A stretch of 51,653 nucleotides of DNA, from positions 1-51,653 of the forward strand of contig JADFIR010000019.1 in assembly GCA_022566535.1 (NCBI GenBank), written 5' to 3'. Every line of letters begins with the position of its first letter. Within the stretch, counting starts at the first letter, position 1. A program made the position numbers and the translations under genes. The notes beneath the pieces are model-generated. The model made no database searches and was not told the origin of the DNA. It was given only the letters and a program-made list of their open reading frames with translations. Shown one piece after another: positions 33,429-41,354 of the stretch. Source of the DNA: Planctomycetota bacterium (GTDB lineage: Bacteria; Planctomycetota; Phycisphaerae; Phycisphaerales; SM1A02).

Positions 33429-34298
33429 TTAGACTTTCAACTGTCCGTATCGCCTTGATTTTCGGCGACGAAGGATTCGAGCGTCGGTCCATCTGCCGCG
33501 GGGCCGGGTGCGTCCACCCTTGGACTTAGTGCCGGAGGCACTGGCCGGCTCGCGCCGGCCCTTGGATCGACCTTCGCCGCCCCCCAGTGGATGGCAGGCG
33601 TGATCCTTAGCCACTCCGCGGACCTTCGGCTTGCGCCCCCGCCATCGGTTCCGGCCGGCCTTGCCCAGCTTGATGTTCTGATGATCGGCGTTGTCGAGCT
33701 GCCCGATGGTCGCCCGACACTTCACCGATACCTGGCGGATTTCGCCGGAGGGCAGGACCAGCGTCGCCCATCGCCCCTCACGGTTGGTCAGGCGAGCCCC
33801 CGCCCCGGCCGAGCGGCACAGCCCACCGCCCTTGCCCGGCTCGAACTCGATGTTATGCAAGGTCAGACCGGTCGGAATGTACCTCAGCGGCATGCAATTG
33901 CCCGGGGTGGGCTCAATGGCTTCGGCCGAACTCATGACCGCCTCGCCGACGGTCAGGCCCTTTGGCGCGAGAATGTACCGCTTGGCACCATCCGCATATT
34001 GCAGCAGCGCGATATGGCAGGTGCGATTGGGGTCGTACTCGATGCCGATCACCGTTGCGGGCATGTCGTCCTTGGTCCGTCGGAAGTCGATGAGGCGGTA
34101 TCGCCGCTTGTGTCCCTGGCCGCGGCCGCGCACCGTGATCTTGCCCTGGTTATTCCGCCCGCCGGTCTTGGGAAGCGGGCGCAGCAGGGACTTTTCAGGC
34201 CGACCCTTGGTGACCTCCGTGTGGAGGTTGACCGAGGCGTTGCGCCGGGCGTTGGTCGTCGGTTTGTAGAGGCGAAGGCCCATGGGCGTTTGTTTCAT
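33429..34298 (-). CDS. rplB: 50S ribosomal protein L2
   Basis: A 289-aa primary 23S-binding protein; canonical (LYKPTTNARRNASVNLHTEV; RKPKVRGVAKDHACHPLGGG) with the functional His in the C-terminal loop (HPLGGGEGRSKGRREPASAS). A second in-frame ATG at codon 6 (MGLRLYKPTT) could be the true start. It lies between rplW and rpsS. Confidence 0.96.
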   Translation of the reverse strand: MKQTPMGLRLYKPTTNARRNASVNLHTEVTKGRPEKSLLRPLPKTGGRNNQGKITVRGRGQGHKRRYRLIDFRRTKDDMPATVIGIEYDPNRTCHIALLQYADGAKRYILAPKGLTVGEAVMSSAEAIEPTPGNCMPLRYIPTGLTLHNIEFEPGKGGGLCRSAGAGARLTNREGRWATLVLPSGEIRQVSVKCRATIGQLDNADHQNIKLGKAGRNRWRGRKPKVRGVAKDHACHPLGGGEGRSKGRREPASASGTKSKGGRTRPRGRWTDARILRRRKSRRYGQLKV

Positions 34299-34335
34299 TG
34301 GCCCCGGGAAAGCCGGGGACTCTACGATTCACGAA

Positions 34336-34614
34336 CTAGAACAACTCGATCCTGTCTTCGGGATGGATCTTCACGATTGCGCGCTTGGTGGCCGGGGTAA
34401 GGACATGGCCGTAGCGGTATCGGCGCAGCTTGCCGGGGCGTTTCTGCGTCGCCACGCTGGTCACCCGCACGCCGTATAACTGCTCGATCGCCCGCTTGAT
34501 CTGCGGCTTGGTCGCACGGCGCTCGACGTGGAACGCGTAGCGGTTGAACTCACTGGAGGCGAAGGTGGCCTTCTCGGTGATCATCGGCTTCTTGATGATG
34601 GTTGTCGGTTCCAT
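34336..34614 (-). CDS. rplW: 50S ribosomal protein L23
   Basis: A 92-aa exit-tunnel docking protein (EPTTIIKKPMITEKATF; FHVERRATKPQIKRAIEQLY). The ATG at 34614 overlaps the rplD stop in an ATGA pattern, indicating translational coupling. The frame upstream to 34647 is rejected. Confidence 0.95.
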   Translation of the reverse strand: MEPTTIIKKPMITEKATFASSEFNRYAFHVERRATKPQIKRAIEQLYGVRVTSVATQKRPGKLRRYRYGHVLTPATKRAIVKIHPEDRIELF

Positions 34615-35273
34615 CAGGAGTCCCCCCGCTCGTCGGACTTCGGCCACGCCGAACCGTCCAGAAACGCTTGCAGCGAAGCCTTGTCCACAACGAGATACCG
34701 ATGGTTGAGCAGTTCGAAGGCGTTGAGCTGCTCAATGCGCAGGGTGTCCACGTGGGGCAGGTTCCGAGCGGACAAGGCGGCGTTGCGGTTCGCCCCCGCC
34801 AGGGCAAGCAGACACGTGCGATCGATCCCCACGGCATCGAGGACCGCCCGGAGGTCGCGCGTCTTCGGAGCGTCGAAGGTCAGGTTGACGAAGCACTTGA
34901 CTTCGTCGTCCAAGATCTTCGCCAGCAGCGCATTGCGGTTGGCCAGGCGCCGCATCTTCTTGGGCATACGAAGGCGGAACTCTTGATGGGTCTTGCGCTT
35001 GGCGAACGCAACACCCCCGCCTCGGCGGATATTGGTTCGACTCGGACCCATGCGAGCGTTGCCGGTGCCTTTTTGGCGAAACAGCTTTCGCGTTGAGCCC
35101 TCCACCAGCGACCGATTTCGGGTGCGGGCGGAGCCCTGACGGCGGTTGGCGTGGAACATGACATAGGCCTGCTTGAGCAACTGTGGGCGAACCTCGCGCC
35201 CAAGCATTGCCTCGTCGATCGGTAGGGTCTCTACCTGCTTGCCCTTCTTGTCGTAGATAGGCAGTTGAATCAT
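34614..35273 (-). CDS. rplD: 50S ribosomal protein L4
   Basis: A 219-aa protein. The N-terminus is divergent (IQLPIYDKKGKQVETLPIDE), but the middle loop (RQKGTGNARMGPSRTNIRRG) and the C-terminal domain are typical. In E. coli L4 represses the S10 operon. The 168-nt gap to rplC is unusually long. Confidence 0.95.
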   Translation of the reverse strand: MIQLPIYDKKGKQVETLPIDEAMLGREVRPQLLKQAYVMFHANRRQGSARTRNRSLVEGSTRKLFRQKGTGNARMGPSRTNIRRGGGVAFAKRKTHQEFRLRMPKKMRRLANRNALLAKILDDEVKCFVNLTFDAPKTRDLRAVLDAVGIDRTCLLALAGANRNAALSARNLPHVDTLRIEQLNAFELLNHRYLVVDKASLQAFLDGSAWPKSDERGDS

Positions 35274-35441
35274 CGTTGGTACCTGACGGGTAGCCCCGTC
35301 TCTTTCGCCTCACCCTCCACGGCATGCGTCGGCGCCGATCTGCCGGGCAGGGTTCTTGACTCGGCTGTCTGGGTCAAACTGTCGCGATAGTGCGGTTCCG
35401 CGCCCCGATCCCGAGGCAACGGCCTGCACGATCACCGGCGG

Positions 35442-36131
35442 TCATGTGCCGGTTTCCGCGAGCTTGGCTTTACTCCTGTAGAGTCGCTTGGCCTCTCGAA
35501 TAAACAGTAATCCACGATTCGGCCCGGGCACCGGTCCCTTCACTAGAAGCAGATTTCGCGGTTGGTCGATCTTGACCACATCCAGGCTTCGAGCAGTCTG
35601 CCTGCGACCGCCCATCCGCCCAGCCATGCGCTTGCCCTTCTTAGGCTTGGGGCCGGTCCCAAGGTCAGTGGCGTGCCCGCCGATCGACCCCCCTGCACGG
35701 TGCGCTCGCTGGGTGCCGTGGCTGGCCGGAAACCCCTTGAATCCGTGTCGCTTCATCACCCCCGCAAAGCCTTTGCCTTTGCTGATCCCGGTCACATCCA
35801 CGAACTTGACGTCCTCAAAGACGCGCACATCGATGGTTTGACCGACCTGATACTCGCTGCAAGCATTGTCATCACCCAGCCGCTGCTCTCGATGAAACCG
35901 CTTCGGCGACGTGCCGGCCTTGAAATCGTGGGCGATCAGAGGCATCGTGCTGCGACGGGGCTTGACATCCTCGAACGCCAACTGCACGGCGCTGTATCCG
36001 TCGATTGGGGTCGTCTTCACCTGGGTGACCGCGCATGGACCGGCCTCGATCACGGTGACGGGGATGTTTCGCCCGTCGCTCATGAAGTAGCGGGTCATTC
36101 CGATTTTGCGCCCCAGCAAAGCAGCGGGCAT
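35442..36131 (-). CDS. rplC: 50S ribosomal protein L3
   Basis: A 229-aa protein with LGRKIGMTRYFMSDGRNIPV, GISKGKGFAGVMKRHGFKGF and the loop region GGSIGGHATDLGTGPKPKKG. The start at 36131 is the usual MPAALLGRK; the frame to 36236 adds unconserved residues. It follows rpsJ. Confidence 0.96.
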   Translation of the reverse strand: MPAALLGRKIGMTRYFMSDGRNIPVTVIEAGPCAVTQVKTTPIDGYSAVQLAFEDVKPRRSTMPLIAHDFKAGTSPKRFHREQRLGDDNACSEYQVGQTIDVRVFEDVKFVDVTGISKGKGFAGVMKRHGFKGFPASHGTQRAHRAGGSIGGHATDLGTGPKPKKGKRMAGRMGGRRQTARSLDVVKIDQPRNLLLVKGPVPGPNRGLLFIREAKRLYRSKAKLAETGT

Positions 36132-36244
36132 GGCAGGTTCGCTCCTGGCTGTCCCACGCCTGATCGACTGGATCAGTTCAACGGGCAGCACAATGGTCTC
36201 TACGAAATGAGCGGCCGCAGGGGGCGGACCGCTCATTGGTTCAA

Positions 36245-36553
36245 CTATGCTTTGATCTTGATAAAAACGCCGGCCGGGACCACCAGACGATTGAGGGCCT
36301 CGACCGTGCGAGCATTGGGCTCCGTGATATCAATGATGCGCTTGTGGGTCCTGATTTCGAACTGTTCACGTGACTTCTTATGGATGAACGGACCGCGGTT
36401 CACCGTGTAGATTTCCCTGCGGGTCGGCAGGGGAATGGGACCGGCCACCTTCGCCCCGGTCCGCTGGGCGTGATCGACGATCTCGCGAGCCGAGACGTCA
36501 AGCGCATGGTGGTCGTATGCCTCCATACGGATTCGAATCCGACCGTTGCTCAT
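36245..36553 (-). CDS. rpsJ: 30S ribosomal protein S10
   Basis: A 102-aa protein; canonical ([40 protein letters not shown]). S10 (NusE) also serves in transcription antitermination with NusB. It is the first gene of the large ribosomal operon and has a strong promoter and a structured leader upstream. Confidence 0.97.
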   Translation of the reverse strand: MSNGRIRIRMEAYDHHALDVSAREIVDHAQRTGAKVAGPIPLPTRREIYTVNRGPFIHKKSREQFEIRTHKRIIDITEPNARTVEALNRLVVPAGVFIKIKA

Positions 36554-36576
36554 CTCGAAGGTGGCACCTACAAAAG

Positions 36577-36615
36577 TCGCCCGACCAACGCCAGGGTTTC
36601 TCGGGCAACCCGGCG
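36577..36615 (-). promoter_or_regulatory. Competing hairpins in the rpsJ leader
   Basis: Stem A pairs 36615-36607 (CGCCGGGTT) with 36598-36589 (AACCCTGGCG, one bulge). Stem B pairs TTGCCCGA (36608-36601), lying mostly in the loop of A, with TCGGGCGA (36584-36577). The two share bases and cannot both form fully. The switch could regulate the operon. Confidence 0.4.
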
Positions 36616-36659
36616 ACGGCCGCGCTCAAGCTCAATCCACGAAGCCGTGAAACAGCCTG

Positions 36660-36687
36660 ATAATACGCCTGCCTGCGGCCCTGTCAA
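36660..36687 (-). promoter_or_regulatory. Strong sigma-70 promoter for the ribosomal superoperon
   Basis: Minus-strand TTGACA is a perfect -35, separated by 16 bp from TATTAT (5 of 6). The predicted start is near 36652, giving a 5' leader of about 100 nt before rpsJ. Confidence 0.72.
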
Positions 36688-36816
36688 CAGCAACCCGAGG
36701 GTGGAGAGTCGTGCGCGGATCGGCGAAGGCCCAATACCGCTCGATCGACCTTGCGATGGCAACTATGCTCACAAGCCGCCCAGACCCCAGAACCGCTCGA
36801 CCGATCGCCGATCCGG

Positions 36817-38247
36817 ATGATGCCAGCAATGCTCAGGCTCGCCACCACCTTGCTTGCGACCTCGCTCGCCGGGGGACCAACCACGACCCAGCCGGCAGAC
36901 GAATCGCGCGCGAACGCCGCCGCGGTGGGGCTGGACCCGGCGCCTTGGGTGGCCGAGCCGCTGGGATTGCAGATGCACGTGCCCGCCGGCGCCGTCATCA
37001 CCGCCCAGGTCGTCCAGGGCCGCGTGAGCTACCTGATCAGTGGAACCCGCGGTGGGTCCACCTGGAGCATGCGGATTGGGTCGGTCACCTCAACGCTGGC
37101 CCAGGCGTCGGCCTCGGCCCTCGTCGATGAGCAGTTCAGAGCGGTCGAGGCAACCGGCCGCCCGTACCGCGTCCTTGCCAATGAGCCGAGGCGGTACGGC
37201 GATGTCGATGGTCAGCTCCTGTACCTGGAGCAGACACTGGAGACTGAGGCGAAGGTCAGCAACGGCTGGCTCATCCTGCCCACGTCCCCGCGAACCTTCC
37301 TCGTTTTCTTCATCGTGACCGGCGCGGATCATTTTGCGAGGCTGCGCCCGGTGTTTGACGCCAGCTTCGCGACGATCAAGCTTCGCAGCCCCAACGAAAT
37401 GATTGAGCGCCGCCGGGCTCGGCTGGCCCAAGGCCAGGCGATCATCAAAACGTTTTCGCCCGATCGGCTCCGGTCTGTGCTGGGCCGGCGGCTGTGGTAC
37501 CGCATCTACCAGCCGGCCGGGTCCGGGAAGGGCGACGATGACATCGAACTGGGGTATCTCAGCATGCAATGTTCCGAGGCGATGCGAGGCGCTGTTGACC
37601 CGCTCAAGTCGCCGGACACCTACAGCACGATGGAGAGCCGGCCGGGTCTGATGGTGCTCATCGAGGCTAGGGGCGTCCTCGACGCTCAAGCCAACCGCTA
37701 CCTCGACGTTCAAGGCCGCTATTGGATGGCCTGGGACCGCAGCGAAGAAACCTGGTCGAACCTCCAGACTCATCGGGACGGCGAGGCGTCTCGGACCGTG
37801 GCCGAAACCGGCGTACGAACCGCACCGGAGCCGAGATTCCCCCATGGCACGCTCACCGTCATTCACAGCTCCAAGGAGCGGTTCACGCGAGACCCCAAGG
37901 AGTGGAGCATCCCCAACGAAGCGTACCTCTCCCAGCCGGAGGTGTTCATGCTGGGAAGCCTGCTGCCCCGAGACGGCACGTTGACCGGCGAGATGGCCTT
38001 CTACTACTACGATTCCAGGCTGCAACGCCTTCCGCAACGGATCGATCGATGGGAACCGGCAAAGGACGGCTCCGGCAACTGGTTGCTGACCACCCAACCG
38101 GCCCTCGACGCCGGCTCCATCACTCAAACATTCGACTCAGCAGGGCATCGAATCAAACGCGTTGACGCCAACGCAACGGTGACCCAGCGAATTGATCCGG
38201 CCGAGCTGCGGCGACTCTGGCTCGCGAAGGGTCTGCTGGCTCCATGA
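36817..38247 (+). CDS. Secreted protein of unknown function
   Basis: A 476-aa exported protein (signal MLRLATTLLATSLAGGP) with no recognised domain. The body has mixed alpha/beta segments with repeats of hydrophobic strands (FLVFFIVTGADHFARLRPVF; LWYRIYQPAGSGKGDDDIEL). Several ATGs (36817, 36820, 36829) are possible starts and no clear Shine-Dalgarno motif decides. It overlaps the next gene by 4 nt (ATGA), so the two form an operon, and it diverges from the ribosomal operon. It is likely periplasmic. Confidence 0.7.
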   Translation: MMPAMLRLATTLLATSLAGGPTTTQPADESRANAAAVGLDPAPWVAEPLGLQMHVPAGAVITAQVVQGRVSYLISGTRGGSTWSMRIGSVTSTLAQASASALVDEQFRAVEATGRPYRVLANEPRRYGDVDGQLLYLEQTLETEAKVSNGWLILPTSPRTFLVFFIVTGADHFARLRPVFDASFATIKLRSPNEMIERRRARLAQGQAIIKTFSPDRLRSVLGRRLWYRIYQPAGSGKGDDDIELGYLSMQCSEAMRGAVDPLKSPDTYSTMESRPGLMVLIEARGVLDAQANRYLDVQGRYWMAWDRSEETWSNLQTHRDGEASRTVAETGVRTAPEPRFPHGTLTVIHSSKERFTRDPKEWSIPNEAYLSQPEVFMLGSLLPRDGTLTGEMAFYYYDSRLQRLPQRIDRWEPAKDGSGNWLLTTQPALDAGSITQTFDSAGHRIKRVDANATVTQRIDPAELRRLWLAKGLLAP

Positions 38248-38990
38248 GCCGGTTCCCCTCGATCATGGCCGCTGTCCTATGCACAATCGCAGCGGCGGGT
38301 GGCTGCTCGGTCCCGGCGCGCTGCGCCGGGTTCCAAAGGCTGGCGACTCTCCCGGCCGGCGATCCAATCACTGCCGAGGACCTCTATCCCTCGCGCACCG
38401 CCGAGTGGTCCTACGTAGTCACTGCCGGCACCGATGCGGGCGACTCCATCACCCACCGCAGGGCCGACACCAAGCGATTCGACGCAATGTGGGTTGACCA
38501 CGAAGACGACCGTATCAGCGAGTTCCAGCGCCGCGACAACCACGGCAATATCGTCATGCCCGCGGTCATTTCACATCGCGACCACACGATCAGCCTTTTC
38601 GAGCCGCCATTGATCATCGCCTATCAGGCGTTGCCCGCGGGCCAGCCGCGGCGCCAGGAAGTTGCCATGCGGGTGGTGGATCTTTCCGACCCGGCCCAGC
38701 TGCGGGAGTCCGGCCGCGCGGTGCAAACCATCGAGTACGTGGACGATCAGCGGCTTCGCACGCCGTTGGGTGAGTTCACGGCCAAGCGGGTGATCGTGAC
38801 CTTCAATGCGGACCTTCAGTTCGCCCACGCCCAAACGAGTAGCACCCTGTACGTGGTCCCGGGGCTGGGCGCGATTGTTCAACAGCGCCGCGAGGAGGTG
38901 CGGATTCTGGGGATCCCGACCCGCAGCCGGAATCAGACGCTGGTGCTGCGGTCACCGTTGCCGGCGATCGCCTCGGGGGACCAGCGGTAG
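38244..38990 (+). CDS. Predicted lipoprotein paired with the secreted protein
   Basis: A 248-aa protein with lipobox AAGGC near residue 21. The mature part has beta strands (TAEWSYVVTAGTDAGDSIT; PLGEFTAKRVIVTFNADLQF) and no known catalytic motif. It is translationally coupled to the preceding secreted protein, so they may act together in the envelope. Its last 188 nt overlap the end of a gene on the other strand. Confidence 0.68.
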   Translation: MSRFPSIMAAVLCTIAAAGGCSVPARCAGFQRLATLPAGDPITAEDLYPSRTAEWSYVVTAGTDAGDSITHRRADTKRFDAMWVDHEDDRISEFQRRDNHGNIVMPAVISHRDHTISLFEPPLIIAYQALPAGQPRRQEVAMRVVDLSDPAQLRESGRAVQTIEYVDDQRLRTPLGEFTAKRVIVTFNADLQFAHAQTSSTLYVVPGLGAIVQQRREEVRILGIPTRSRNQTLVLRSPLPAIASGDQR

Positions 38991-40392
38991 CCGCCGGCCG
39001 TGTGTCATTGGCCGGGCCGGGCATGGCCGCGTTCGCCACCGCATCGGCCAGCGCCTCGATCATCTCGTCTGGATACAAGGGAAACGCCCAGGTTCGTCGA
39101 TTGATGATCGGCGCATCGGCCGCCAGCCGGGCGGCTCTTTGAGTCCGCTGCCGGGCGGCCTGGATCGCGTCGCCCCGGCCACGGCGCAGCTCAGCCAGCT
39201 GTGCGTGCATCTTCCCAAAGAGGGCTCGACGCTGCCGCGAGCGGCGCGGCGCGGCGTTGATCTGCTCCAGCCACCGCTGCTTGGTCGGCCCCGGCCCGGC
39301 AGCGCCGGCCGAATGATCCGGATCATGCCACAGCGACCTCTGTGCATGCACTTCCGCGGAGAGGTCCAGGCGATCATCCTCGTGAGCCGCCAGCGGCAGG
39401 CGGAGGGTGGCGGTGGCAATCGCGATCGGGCAAGGCTCAACGCCAAGCCAGTCACGCACCCACAACTCCATCGCCCGGTCGTACGTCGCCCCACCGGTGC
39501 CATGAACGAACAGGTCGCACATGCCCACGCGGACAATCGCGGTCAGGAGCAGCGCCCTCGGCAATAACACAACATCAGCGGCGCCGTGGGAAAGCCACCG
39601 TCGCACATCGCCGTCGTATGCCCGCCGCCGCCGGTCATCCGGGCCGATGCGCCAAAGCGGCAGCTCCACTGTGTCGCGCGTGATCGCCAGGGGGCCGACA
39701 CCGCCCTCGGGGACGGCTCGGACCGCGTCGTTGTAGCGCTGGGCACACGCGCGCGGATCGTCGGCCATTTGTTCCAACATGCCCCGTGCCAACGAAGTGT
39801 TCATCAGCCCGGTTGAGGTGACGTTGATCGTCGGCGAGACCCACTGCGACATCAGGTCCGCCAGCGCCGCGGCCATCTGAAGCGCCGCATTGCCGGCATG
39901 ACAATGGGCCGCCACCGCCGCAAAGATTCGCTCAATGCCGCTTTGGACCAAGGGCAGAGCAAGCGGCAGGTCCATCGGAACCGTTGGCGGCGCAAAGGCC
40001 GGATGCCGCCCCATCGGCACCTCTTCTCGCTGGCCCGTCAACGTGATCGTGTGCACCGCAAGGGACCCGTCGGATCGGCGCAGGGGCACGTCGAACCGGC
40101 CAAAGGCCTGCGTGTGCTGATCAACGATGAGGTTCGCGGTCCCGAGGCGATCCCCCCCGGCGGCCAACGCCTCGACCATCAGGTACTTGGCGAGGATGCC
40201 CGGGTGCCAAAGCATCGTCTGGTGTCCGGTGGCGACGATCGGCCGATCGGCCGCCAACCCCAACTCGCCGCGCGTGGTCCGGCGCCACTCCTGCAACGAT
40301 CGGCCGTGCCAGTGGCCCGATGGCTCCGCTGCAAGCAGATCCCTGCAGCGCGCACAGTTCGGCTCGATGCTCAACTCGACGTTCGCGTTCAC
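38803..40392 (-). CDS. Conserved protein, possibly BshC-like
   Basis: A 529-aa protein starting at GTG. Its N-terminal half has ATGHQTMLWHPGILAKYL, which recalls the TGQQ region of bacillithiol synthase BshC, and DLFVHGTGGATYDRAMELW then a conserved-looking TATLRLPL later. The match is by eye and distant, so I do not assign a symbol. The last about 60 residues are low complexity and lie antisense to the lipoprotein gene; the stop may simply be late. It begins 3 nt after the stop of the glycosyltransferase gene, so the two are likely co-expressed. Confidence 0.55.
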   Translation of the reverse strand: MNANVELSIEPNCARCRDLLAAEPSGHWHGRSLQEWRRTTRGELGLAADRPIVATGHQTMLWHPGILAKYLMVEALAAGGDRLGTANLIVDQHTQAFGRFDVPLRRSDGSLAVHTITLTGQREEVPMGRHPAFAPPTVPMDLPLALPLVQSGIERIFAAVAAHCHAGNAALQMAAALADLMSQWVSPTINVTSTGLMNTSLARGMLEQMADDPRACAQRYNDAVRAVPEGGVGPLAITRDTVELPLWRIGPDDRRRRAYDGDVRRWLSHGAADVVLLPRALLLTAIVRVGMCDLFVHGTGGATYDRAMELWVRDWLGVEPCPIAIATATLRLPLAAHEDDRLDLSAEVHAQRSLWHDPDHSAGAAGPGPTKQRWLEQINAAPRRSRQRRALFGKMHAQLAELRRGRGDAIQAARQRTQRAARLAADAPIINRRTWAFPLYPDEMIEALADAVANAAMPGPANDTRPAATAGPPRRSPATVTAAPASDSGCGSGSPESAPPRGAVEQSRPAPGPRTGCYSFGRGRTEGPH

Positions 40393-40395
40393 CCG

Positions 40396-41187
40396 TCACA
40401 CCGATTGGGGGCACACGGCGGCTGTCGCCTCATCGAAGTCCGCCAGGGCTGCGGGCCGCAGGGTCGCCGCGCAGCGCTCGATCTCCCGGTACATCGTACG
40501 GCGATAGTGGTCCAGGCGCGTGGTGGGGTCATCCAACGGTCCGCCGAAGCTGCGGCTAGGGTCGTGGTAGATCAGACGCACGGGGATTTCCTCAATCCGC
40601 AGCCGCTCGGCCGCCGCCTGGACCCAGAACTGCATCGGGAAATCATAGCCGTCGATGTCGAGCGACAATCGATCACAGGCGCACACGCGATACGCCTTGA
40701 ACCCGCAGAACGCATCGGTCAACGAGAGCCCCAGCCGGGCGTTGAGCTCGGCTGTGATCGTGGCGTTGATGGCGCGGCGATCACGCGGCGGCGACCCGTC
40801 GGCCCCCGGGCCCCACGCGTCTGTCCGCAGATAACGGCTGCCTGAGATCACATCGCAGCGGTCACGGACAATGGCCGCAATGAACCGTGGAATGGCCGCC
40901 GGCTCGTGCTGCTCGTCACAGTCCATGGTGATCAGCCATTCGTAGCCGTCGAACTTCGCCCAACGGAGCATGTCCTGCATCGAGCGGCCGTATCCGCGAT
41001 TCTCAGCGTGGCGGATCACCTCCACCGGCTGTCTGGCCAACAGCAACGGCGTGTCGTCGGTAGAACCGTCGTCGATGACCAGGACTTCGCCGGCATATCG
41101 CCGCACCTCGGCCAGCACCTTGGTGACGTGGGCCTGCTCGTTGTAAACCGGGATGCCCAGGAGAATGTGTGGCCGATGGGGCGTCAT
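40396..41187 (-). CDS. Family 2 glycosyltransferase
   Basis: A 263-aa GT2 enzyme with the nucleotide-sugar binding core (HILLGIPVYNEQAHVTKVLA, DDGSTDDT) and a metal-binding DxD-type motif in MDCDEQHEP. Downstream is SGSRYL and an acceptor-side segment (TDAFCGFKAYR). It resembles polyprenyl-phosphate mannosyl/glucosyltransferases and has no membrane helix, so it likely makes a lipid-linked or polyprenyl sugar. The substrate is not known. It is co-transcribed with the BshC-like gene. Confidence 0.88.
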   Translation of the reverse strand: MTPHRPHILLGIPVYNEQAHVTKVLAEVRRYAGEVLVIDDGSTDDTPLLLARQPVEVIRHAENRGYGRSMQDMLRWAKFDGYEWLITMDCDEQHEPAAIPRFIAAIVRDRCDVISGSRYLRTDAWGPGADGSPPRDRRAINATITAELNARLGLSLTDAFCGFKAYRVCACDRLSLDIDGYDFPMQFWVQAAAERLRIEEIPVRLIYHDPSRSFGGPLDDPTTRLDHYRRTMYREIERCAATLRPAALADFDEATAAVCPQSV

Positions 41188-41319
41188 CGCTGACCTCTGA
41201 GTCGAAACGCGAAGCAGCCGAGTCTAGGTTCAACCCTCGGGCGAATTCTACGGCCCGCTCGCCGCTTTGACCCGGACATCATTTCAACATGAGCCGTTGT
41301 GGCTGTATTCCGAGTGCAA

Positions 41320-41348
41320 TTGGTCGGCGGACTCGCCTGAGTTAGAAT
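41320..41348 (+). promoter_or_regulatory. Candidate promoter for a leaderless antiporter mRNA
   Basis: TTGGTC (41320-41325), a 17-bp spacer and TAGAAT (41343-41348) are followed by the antiporter ATG only 6 nt later. A transcript would start at or next to the ATG at 41355. No Shine-Dalgarno motif is present. The -35 hexamer is the same as in the rpoA candidate. Confidence 0.45.
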
Positions 41349-41354
41349 CGCCGC

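Noticed and set aside
36530-36545. GGATTCGAATCC-like sequence resembling a tRNA T-arm
   Set aside because: It lies within rpsJ coding sequence, and no acceptor, D-arm or anticodon stem pairs around it.
36577-36615. H-type pseudoknot in the rpsJ leader
   Set aside because: The connecting loops (0, 2 and 4 nt) look too short to span the stems, so alternative hairpins are more likely.
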